Source: Heterocephalus glaber
Taxonomy: Eukaryota; Chordata; Mammalia; Rodentia; Bathyergidae
Direction: 5' to 3'
Assembly: GCF_000247695.1 (NCBI RefSeq)
Contig: NW_004624783.1
Location: 3,810,618-3,874,617 of the forward strand
DNA: 64,000 bases
Shown: in pieces, positions 56,620 through 64,000 of the stretch
Position numbering within the stretch: position 1 is the first letter of the stretch
How the letters are laid out: each line of letters starts with the position of its first letter
Program-made: the position numbers and the translations under genes
Notes under the pieces: model-generated
Told to the model about the DNA's origin: nothing
The model's database searches: none
Seen by the model: the letters and a program-made list of their open reading frames with translations, nothing else

Positions 56620-57235
56620 ATATACAATCAAAGATTAATTGGTACAGAAGGAAATCAGTTCACAGGAATGAGAACAAGAAGAAGAGATTGACTTGTAGCT
56701 TTATCAAGACACTGCAGTTATGAGGAATTGACTTTAACATAGACATGCTTACTATTTTCAAGTGGAAATAAAACCAGATTACAAATTTTGGCAGCAAGCT
56801 AGAAACTATAAAACTGATGCAGTAGATTTGAAACAAGAGCCAAAATAATTCTAAAACTAAAAATACACAGCAACTGAAATTAAGAATTCAGTGTATGGGT
56901 TATAAAAAAATTAGACACAGCTAGAGAGATATAATAATGAAGTGGAGGACAGGGAGAAAGAAATAATCCAAAATGAAGGCCAATAAATATAGAATAGAGG
57001 GTAAGAGGCATAGAAGATACAATAAGAATGTATTAACTAATTGGATTTCCTCAATGAAAGAGAATAGGAAAAATATTATTTGAAGAGGTAATGCCTACAA
57101 AGTTTATAAAATTGAGAGAAGTGTCAATATGCAGATTAAAGAAAGCCTACAAACTCCAAGGAGGATAATTAAAAAGACATCTATATCTAGACAGTCATAA
57201 TATTAACTGAAAATTAAAGACACATTTTTCTATTT
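56620..57235 (+). mobile_element. Old L1 fragment, ORF1-like region
   Basis: A-rich, with L1 ORF1-region phrases in order: CTAAAACTAAAAATACACAGCAACTGAAATTAAGAATTCAGTG, GAGAATAGGAAAAATATTATTTGAAGAGGTAATGCC, and AAAGAAAGCCTACAAACTCCAAGGAGGATAATTAAAAAGACATC. All frames are broken. Confidence 0.65.
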
Positions 57236-57834
57236 ATCTCCCAAGCAAGTCCTCAATTTTCTTGCAATTGTACCTTGACATATACTATTCCTCCACCCTT
57301 TCATTTTCTTCTGTCTAAATGTTGCTCATTACTTACCAACATTTATCTGCTAATCCTCCTGTTTTTACCTCCAACTAAATTTGTAACTAAAATGATCAAT
57401 AATAACTTGATGTCAACACTATTAACCCTGCTCCCTGGCCACTGCTGTCCTTCTCAAGTTTGTATTTACTTCCAGGCATTGTCCTTGGTACCAGCCATAC
57501 ATTATCTTATCTAGTCCTCACAACACAGCAGAGGACTTTACACAAGGAAAAACAGGGACCACTCAGCTCTGTCATGAACTTATATTGCCCTTTTACCTAT
57601 CTTGGACCACTTATAACCTTTCTCCTTGAACTATTGTAATTTGCATGCAAAGGTATATTATCTGGGGGAAGTGCCTGACACTTAGCTTGGTTGGTGCCTA
57701 GTAGGTGCTCTTTCATTTGTTGAGTGGCTCTTGTTTGTAGCCTGCCCCCAAAGATGCTTGAAAGGCCTGCGCATCTGTTAAAAGTCTGAGCAAATGATCC
57801 AGTGGAAACTGTGCACACACCTTATCATCTCTCC
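57236..57834. other. Intronic sequence with MIR/L2-like fragments
   Basis: CCAGCCATACATTATCTTATCTAGTCCTCACAACA (about 57489-57523) resembles reverse MIR. AGTGCCTGACACTTAGC...GCCTAGTAGGTGCTC (about 57671-57710) resembles an L2/MIR 3' end. No gene is recognised. Confidence 0.45.
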
Positions 57835-58690
57835 CTGCCTTAGCAGCTCCCGTTCACACGTTAAATTGAAAGCTGTGACCGATGCTCTATTTAAAGTGTC
57901 CTCGAAAATGGTACTCAAGTGTGTAACACAGCTATTTCCCTGACGTGGGCAAGATATTTATGGAGAGGTTGTTTTTCCTTTGGATAGGGGGCTTGATAAC
58001 CAGAAGCCATTATATGACACCTGTGTGGATGTCAAAAGGAAAACAACAAAAAGTCCACTAGTCCCCCTATCTCTATCAAGACAAAATCGCCCTGGTTATT
58101 TTCTCTATCAAGCCGTGTCTTTTCCATGATCATCCAAAGATCACAAAATATGACCTGAGGCCAGTAAAGTTGAAGCAGGAATTGTCCAGACCAGAAAGAA
58201 TAATTGCAATTTTTCCATTAGCATTCCAGTACTGGCTCTCTCTGGGTTTGTTCACCATCTCAGCTTGACAGCTTAATGGTTTGCAGGACAAGGAACATTT
58301 TAGCACAGTTGGTTGCTACTTTGTGGGGAGGGAGAAAACTGGTGAAAGCATTAGGTAGAAGTTTCTAGAGGAAGGGACTCTGGATGGCAAAAGATGTGTT
58401 AAGTTTGGAGAAATGGTCGACTTCACCAAGGCCATAGACCATCATTGCCCCAGGAAACGCAGCTATTTGTGCATATTTTGTGTGCTATTACAACTCCCCA
58501 ATCTCTTGCTCTTTGCCTGGGCACTTTTTATCAGGGCATCCTTTGAAATAACTCGTTATTGATTCAACTGATTAATTTCACTCTTTGTGTTGTTGATAGT
58601 TGGCACATTTTACTTTCTGAACAGCACCAACATCTGGCTCTCTTTCTTGTCTTCCTCTTCCTGATTAACAAACAATAAACAGCACAGAGC
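57835..58690. promoter_or_regulatory. Candidate conserved non-coding block
   Basis: About 850 bp of repeat-free sequence with segments such as CACACGTTAAATTGAAAGCTGTGACCGATGCTCTATTTAAAG, GGGCTTGATAACCAGAAGCC, GATTCAACTGATTAATTTCACTC and GATTAACAAACAATAAACAGC (SOX/forkhead-like). This is the longest such stretch in the 3' half. This is inference only. Confidence 0.35.
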
Positions 58691-59439
58691 TTTTAAGACA
58701 GCCCCACACCACAGCTTCTACTCTCTTGACCCAGCATCCATTTTCTGTATTATGAGGTGTGGGGAATCTGGGTAATCCTAATAGCACAGTATTAGAAAGT
58801 GTTTATGTGTTCAAGGAAGTACATATTTAATCCAGGTTTGGTAGGGGATGGTTGAATTTCCATTTAAGCAATTGCTTGTTAAAGTGAGACAGCATGTCTA
58901 GAATGGGAGCTGGTCCTTACAACATCTAAAGTGGCAGTTTTGTGGATTCCAGAAGGAAACAAGTGCCTTAAAATCTCCAGTCTCTCTAGCATTATTGTGA
59001 TTTGTTTGATGTACTCTTTAGGCAGCCTCTGGCACGGTACTCTGCTCTGTATAACTTAGAAGCTCTGGGTGGTCAGTGATTGTCAGTGGATGTGCCAATG
59101 ACATTTTGGGTATGATAGTTCTTCATTATTGAGAACCAGTTTGCACAATGCAGGAGGAGCATCCCTAGTCCTAAAAGCCAGGAGCACTTTGTCAACCATA
59201 GAAGCCTCCATATATTTCCCTTAGGGAGGGGAAATTACCCCTGACTGAGGACTTCTGCAAGTCTAAGAGGAAGAAGACTGTGGCTGACACCTTGCTTCTT
59301 CCCAGGGAGATGGGCTAAGGTATCTTTGACAGCTCAGTGACCTTGAACAATTCACCCCTGAAACTTCCTGATCCTTCACTGAAGTCTTTGATGTTTGGAT
59401 AGCAGTAGTAGTAGTGTCCATCTCTTAGGTTTGTTAGGA
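58691..59439. other. Intronic unique sequence
   Basis: No gene or repeat recognised. Confidence 0.35.
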
Positions 59440-59655
59440 AGCCTAATGGTAGCAAATATTTATGACTGCTCAGAATTTGCTAAGCATGTTATATACAGAA
59501 TTTCACCCAATCTTTGTAACCAACTACTCAATAAAGTAGGTCCCATTATTATTTCCATTTTACAGAGGACAAAACTTCTCAATCCCACATTAAGATGCAA
59601 AAGACTGAAGTATCATACTCAAGGTTATGTAGCTAGCCGGACTATAACTGAGGTC
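59440..59655 (-). mobile_element. MIR SINE, minus orientation
   Basis: AATATTTATGACTGCTCAGAATTTGCTAAGCATGTTATATACAGAATTTCACCCAATC...AAAGTAGGTCCCATTATTATTTCCATTTTACAGAGGACAAAAC...AAGGTTATGTAGCTAGC is the reverse MIR in order. Confidence 0.85.
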
Positions 59656-59659
59656 AGTG

Positions 59660-59845
59660 ATTTCTCAAACATTAGCATGCTTTAGGATCTCTTGGAGGCT
59701 TCTAAGAGTCACGACCAGTGAAGCCTTCTCCGTACTACCTGGGTTAGCAGAACTAGGGTGGGTCTGGGCATGTCCATTTCCAATGCGTCCCCATGTATGG
59801 CAGGTGCTGCTACTCTGGGGACCAACCCCACACTGAGAACCATTA
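59660..59845. mobile_element. MER5A-like hAT-Charlie MITE
   Basis: TTCTCAAACATTAGCATGCTTTAGGATCTCTTGGAGGCTTC on the left and ACACTGAGAACCATTAG on the right are its decayed termini, with TCTGGGCATGTCCATTTCC in the middle. It adjoins the MIR. Confidence 0.7.
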
Positions 59846-60282
59846 GCTTGAGCCTTCCATTGAATTACTCCAAATAATTCACAATGTATTGTAATTCTGG
59901 GAAGGCCATTGGAGAGTACGCCCCTCACCCCATACACACACAGCATACATATAGGGAGATTTTATGTGGTTTTGTGTGGCCTTGGACAGAGTGCAGTCTT
60001 TATGGTAGGAATTCACTTGGGTTGTAGTTCACTGCCAATCTACTAAGACTCTCTTCAGCCTTGGAATGGAGAGGTAGGATCCTATAGACACTAGTGAGGC
60101 CTTTGAGCCTTATAGGGCAAGGGGACAGGCAGCACCTAGGAGTTGGGAATCACATCAGATGTGATAGAACCAGATACACCTGTACTCAGGAAATTTCTGT
60201 TGTGTTTTTCATTTTTGTGACTAGCATATTCTTACTCTCCTTTTTCAACAATGTCATCCTGGACAAAGAGGAAACAAGGAAA
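59846..60282. other. Intronic unique sequence
   Basis: No gene recognised. Confidence 0.35.
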
Positions 60283-60296
60283 CGGTTCTTCCTTTC

Positions 60297-60327
<31 letters not shown>

Positions 60328-60375
60328 TATTTCTCCCCCAGCTCTTCCTCTTCTTCCCTCTCCTCCTCCTTTCAT
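60283..60375. repeat. Polypyrimidine (TTC/TCC)n tract
   Basis: Imperfect CTT/CCT repeats of about 90 bp on the plus strand. They abut the tail side of the composite SINE that follows, so they may be its expanded tail. Frames through it are Ser/Phe or Arg/Gly repeats. Confidence 0.9.
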
Positions 60376-60376
60376 A

Positions 60377-60543
60377 CAGAGTCTTGGCACTGAGCTGTAT
60401 CACTAGCCCTTTTAAAATTTTTATTTTGAGACATAGTCTTGATAATTTGCTAAGCTGCTCAGGCTGGGCTTGAACTTGTGATTCTCCTATCTCAGACTCC
60501 CAGAGTTCTAGCATCACAGGTGTGTGCCACCAGTGCCTGGCTG
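60377..60543 (-). mobile_element. Composite ID-B1 SINE (B1-dID type), minus orientation
   Basis: GTCTTGGCACTGAGCTGTATCACTAGCCC (reverse ID-like head) is joined by TTTTAAAATTTTTATTTT to GAGACATAGTCTTGATAATTTGCTAAGCTGCTCAGGCTGGGCTTGAACTTGTGATTCTCCTATCTCAGACTCCCAGAGTTCTAGCATCACAGGTGTGTGCCACCAGTGCCTGGC, the reverse complement of a 7SL-derived B1 monomer. Composite ID-B1 SINEs point to squirrel-related or dormouse-like rodents. Confidence 0.85.
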
Positions 60544-61383
60544 GAAAGAGAATTTCTTTCCTCAATATTTGGGTCAGGCTGTTAGGAGGGGAGCAGTGTC
60601 TCTTTGTGGTCACTCATGAGGGTAGCAGCTAGAATCAAAAAGAGAGAAGCTGGAAGAGAGGTGGATATGGAGTGGCATTGCTTCCAACAGCACCTGGGCT
60701 TGCACAGTCAGCTGCCTGCCCTCAGCGGAGAGGCCTGCAGTAATAACACCAGACTACTGCTCAGAGTTACTAGTTGCTCAGTGTGTAACAGAGCTTATGC
60801 TGGTCAATTTATAACAGTTGAGCCAATAGAATCAACTAGTGGCTTGGAGGTCCAGAGCCAGAGCGGCCCTAGGTAAAGCCCAAAACCTTAATCCTTTCAC
60901 ATTAGTGTTTGGCACTTGCTTTGTCTGACTCAGGGAAGACCCTTTGTATGCTCTAGGGACACTGAAATTCCATTCATCTTGCCTAGAAGCAGCAGTTGTT
61001 CCTAAACCGTGTAAGGCCGGTGATACCACAGACTCCAGACTGGCTCTGCCAAGACCTTACCCATAAACTTGAGCTGGCCATAGAAAAACCTCATGGAGAA
61101 TGAGTGTCTCCCCTTGTGAGCACCATGGCTCTGTTTCCTCTTTTGCTGGACTACTGTGTGAACACTCTCATGTGTCCAGGTTCCTGAGAGGAAAGGGAGT
61201 TGTGTCTTCCACCCACCCAGTAGTCTGGGCAGTTGCTCTCACAGGCAGGCAAAGGCTCCCCTGTACTACAGCATTTCCAAGCCTGATACCTGTACCTTCT
61301 TCTCCATGTGGATGACAGCACTGGGAAAGCCGAAGAAGAGGAAGAGAGAGAGGACAGCATTGGTCTGATGTCTTTCTCTGCAG
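60544..61383. other. Intronic unique sequence
   Basis: Raised GC compared with its surroundings (about 60600-61400). No gene is recognised apart from the candidate exon that follows. Confidence 0.4.
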
Positions 61384-61443
61384 GAATTGGAATGCAAGCA
61401 GTCCGATTGGAGTGGGAACAGCAAGGCCCTGCATGCTACAGAG
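61384..61443 (+). CDS. Candidate 60-nt exon, unidentified
   Basis: A strong acceptor (TTGGTCTGATGTCTTTCTCTGCAG, with a branch-like CTGAT) and a good donor (CAGAG|GTAACG) bracket 60 nt. Read in phase 0 it gives exactly 20 codons without a stop, beginning ELECKQSDWSG and ending HATE. The other two frames are also open, so frame choice is not proven, and it could equally be a 5' UTR exon or a decoy. I recognise no protein. It would be spliced about 40 kb downstream of the exon ending at 21149, on the same strand. Confidence 0.3.
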
Positions 61444-62231
61444 GTAACGCTGTGTGCCCAGGGATTTTCCCCTCTGTTGGTTTGATATATGATCCCTAGC
61501 TTGGGGTCTAGGTCAGACAGGTGGGTCGCAGTGGCCCACTGCTGTGTATTTCATGAAATTGACAACAGAGCTTGTAGCTTTGAAGGAGGATTTGTGCCAC
61601 ATAAAGCTCTTTTCATTCATTTTCAGTTTTAGACTTCTATTCTTACTCCCATTCCTACATTCACCCTTGTCACTGTGGATGTGACATTGCCTGCCCAGAA
61701 GGCCTTTGGTCTCTACTTCTCTCTTCCACTGAGCTTTCCCCTCCCTCTTTCCTGTGCAGCACAAGCAGCTGAAGGGGTGTTGAGTAAATGCCTCCTGCCC
61801 TCTGCTGAATCTGGTGAGGTGTAAGATGGTCCTTGGTCCTGAGACATTGAAGTCCTACTTCTAAATGTATGTCCCAAGTAGGAAGTCACAGTGAAAGCCC
61901 TTAAATAGGGTCTGAACTTTTTTAAAAGAGTGCTTTGGGGGATGAAAGTGACCCTTAGGGCAATGAATGGACTCAGTCTTAAAAGGTGACTTTTCTTATT
62001 TCAGGCCAGAGATGAGCCCTAAATCTTAGTAGATTAATGGTTCCTACAAAGCTCCCATATGTTGAGTGCTTGGTAGATGCCAGACACAGCTAAGTGCTTA
62101 TGATAGGCATGGCCTGCTCCATCCTTCTGCCCTTGGAGGGACTGAACTGTGTGCATAGACTCCTTGCCAGATGGACATCAGGCTTCTGCTTGAGAGCATC
62201 TGGAGCATTTGACCTGTTGCTGGACAAACCA
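61444..62231. other. Intronic unique sequence with reverse CTCF-like site
   Basis: Contains the CTCF-like site at 61796-61808 and a short L2/MIR-like fragment (ATGTTGAGTGCTTGGTAGATGCCAGACAC) near 62059-62087. No gene is recognised. Confidence 0.4.
61796..61808 (-). promoter_or_regulatory. CTCF-like binding site (reverse)
   Basis: The minus strand reads TCAGCAGAGGGCA, 12 of 13 to the CTCF core (T for C at position 1). Its orientation is opposite to the sites at 16818 and 35989. Confidence 0.45.
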
Positions 62232-62668
62232 TATTGTGTCAGCTGGCTTTCTGTTGATGTGACAAAATACCCAAGAAAATAAACTCAAAGGAGGAAAGAT
62301 TTATTTTGGCTCATGATGTCTGAGGTTTTAGTCCATGGCCACATGGCTCCATTGTTTTTGGGCTGTGGTGAGTCAGAGCATCATGACGCAGGGCATGGTA
62401 GCAGCCAGGAAGCAGAGAAAGAGCTAAGAGGAAGGGACCAGGAACAATATATACCCTTCCAAGCCATACCAATGTCCCACCTTGTCTAATTGGACCTCAA
62501 CTCCTAGTAAATCCATTCAGTGAATAAACTCATCAATGGATTAATCCACTTGACAAGGTTCAAGCCCTTATGACCCAATTACTTCCTCAAAGGCCATCAA
62601 CTGCCAACCAATATTACAACATAATGAACCTTTTGGGGGATATTTTGGATCCCAACCAGAACACTCAT
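62232..62668 (-). mobile_element. Rodent MaLR LTR, minus orientation
   Basis: TTGTGTCAGCTGGCTTTCTGTTGATGTGACAAAATACCCAAGAAAATAAACTCAAAGGAGGAAAGATTTATTTTGGCTCATG... through CCTTATGACCCAATTACTTCCTCAAAGGCC to GGGGGATATTTTGGATCCCAACCAGAACACTC is the reverse of a MaLR (MST/MT-like) LTR. It is solo and non-coding. Confidence 0.85.
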
Positions 62669-63442
62669 AGATTATGTGTGGGAGGAGGGTCAAAGTCTCT
62701 GCCTTCTGCCTTCCACTTGGATTCTATTTCTGCTTTTAGGAATGATCCAGAAAGCAAGCCCACTCCCTCCTCCAGAGGGAGTCTGCAAATTCCATTTAAA
62801 CCTATACTGTCTCCCTTCAACACTTCCCAGGCCTCTAAAGTTGCTTGTTTCCTTGTCATCTTTTTAATCAGCTGAGTGCCCTATCCCTCACCACTCTCCT
62901 GTACAGAAGAGCAGATCCCAACACCCAGAGTGGGGATTCTCTGAACTTTGAAAAAACTCCTCTCATGACCATCTCTTTATACCCCGACTTCTTGAAGGGA
63001 GGACTTTGGACTTGTGGCCAAGTCTCTTTATGGTGGCCTCTCCTCCTTTGGGGGATAGCTTATGAGCTGCTGCTGTTGCAGGGGCAGCCAGACAAGGTGA
63101 CTCCTTGGGCTGGCTCTGGGCTGCCAGCCTACCAGCCTCTCTTAGCAGTTGCCTCCTGCTTGGGGCCTCTGGGCTGCTTTGCCCAGGGGCTGTCTGCCTA
63201 ATTAGTCTCCAGTGTCTGGGGCCCTGGTAGAGCAGCCTATATCTGGCAGGTTGACGCAGAGGAGCAAGCTTGGCTGTGGCAGGTGGGGACTCTGAAGGGA
63301 TGGAGGGAGGCCCTGTCTAGGAGTTTCTTCTCCCTGCTGCTCCAGTAGCATTCCAATTCCATTTGTTGAGACCTAGATATGCCCATGGGTGTGTGCAGAG
63401 ATGAAGGTAAGAGTAGAGAGTATTCCCTTTTATACTATGTAT
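62669..63442. other. Intronic unique sequence
   Basis: Frames of 101-118 codons (62570-63201) are hydrophobic or Leu-rich without family resemblance, and one starts inside the LTR. Not called. Confidence 0.4.
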
Positions 63443-64000
63443 ATGAGGCATGATTGAAAAATATTGTGGATGTTTAAACCTCAATTATTACAAGAAAAAT
63501 TATTACAATAAAAAGCCCATTGGCATTAATACCCTCAACCACCCCTCCTCACTTCAGACACACCTGCCCCATCGTTCTTGTCCCTTTCTGAAGCAGTTCA
63601 GGAAATCCTCTTTTGTGAGCATCTTTAGTTGCTCTATTGTAGTTGCCCCAGTGTTCTGAATTGATTCAAAATACTTAAACTTTCATGGTCATTTTGACTT
63701 TGGGAAAGAGCCGGAAGTCTCACGGTGCCAGATCCAGTGGAGAAGGTGGATAAGGAACACTGTAACATTTTAACAAACCTGCCTTTCTGTTGGATAGCAC
63801 TTGGCAGCAGCATTCACTGTATTTTTGAAAATACCTTGCAAAGACACTCACAAAAGAAGATTCCCAGAACTGCTTCAGAAAGTGGTAAGAATGCCTGTAT
63901 AAGTGAGTTTGAAATGAGGGGGAGTATTTTGAGGGGGATTAATGGCAATTGTCTATTACTGCAATAAATCTTTTAAATTTGAATAGTCACTGTATATTTT
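63443..64000 (-). mobile_element. Fold-back mariner-like element, copy 2 (minus), reaching the window end
   Basis: Long inverted arms: about 63500-63640 (CCATTGGCATTAATACC...CCTTTCTGAAGCAGTTCAGGAAATCCTCTTTTGTGAGC) against the complement of about 63835-63980 (CTCACAAAAGAAGATTCCCAGAACTGCTTCAGAAAGTGG...GGGATTAATGGCAATTG). The centre is the reverse complement of copy 1 (TTTCATGGTCATTTTGACTTTGGG against CAAAGTCAAAATGACCATGAAAGG). The right terminus lies just beyond the window. Confidence 0.65.

Noticed and set aside
1..64000. CRISPR arrays, bacterial operons, rRNA genes or intact viral genes
   Set aside because: None is present. All tandem repeats are micro- or minisatellites, and the retroviral traces are solo LTRs of MaLR/ERVL type.

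Overview
The window is mammalian nuclear DNA, almost certainly from a rodent. It has no compact coding genes, about 40% GC outside one CpG island, and many decayed eutherian repeats (MIR, L2, L1, L3/CR1, MLT1/MaLR LTRs, Tigger/MER2, MER5, mariner). It also carries short SINEs with a tRNA-like head (GGGCTGGGGNTNTAGCTCAGTGG...) of the rodent ID type, plus one ID-B1 composite SINE of the kind I associate with squirrel-related rodents. The exact species is not determined.

The one clear genic landmark is a CpG island at about 19.85-21.26 kb. It behaves as the promoter and first, probably non-coding, exon of a plus-strand gene and ends at a very strong splice donor (CAG|GTAAGG, GT at 21150). I do not recognise the gene. 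No long conserved reading frame is seen in or after this exon, so the rest of the window most likely lies in a long first intron, with the coding exons mostly or entirely outside. Three intervals with matched splice sites (24781-24894, 33521-33591, 61384-61443) are reported as unproven candidate exons; 61384-61443 is the best.

Layout: 0-19 kb is upstream flank with L1, MLT1, MIR, L2, a 2.3-kb minus-strand L3/CR1 remnant holding a nested SINE and MLT1, a MaLR LTR, several microsatellites and a strong CTCF-like site at 16818. At 19.8-21.3 kb is the promoter and first exon. At 21-64 kb is putative intron with unique segments that look like conserved non-coding elements, interrupted by Tigger/MER2, MIR, L2, MER5, L1 and SINE insertions. 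At 54.4-55.9 kb is a decayed DNA transposon with long inverted ends, hosting a SINE and a tiny U2 snRNA-derived insertion with a perfect 16-bp target duplication. Two copies of a fold-back mariner-like element (40.2 kb and 63.4 kb, opposite orientations) share the same inverted-repeat design.

Nearly all open frames of 60-150 codons are chance frames, frames through microsatellites (GA, CT, CA), or frames through the GC-rich island. No tRNA gene, rRNA, CRISPR array, bacterial operon or intact viral gene is seen. I found no evidence of a wholly new biological system. The best leads are the unidentified promoter, the candidate exon at 61.4 kb, the U2-derived insertion, the fold-back mariner pair and the convergent CTCF-like sites around the promoter. 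Repeat family names come from remembered consensus sequences, not from a search.
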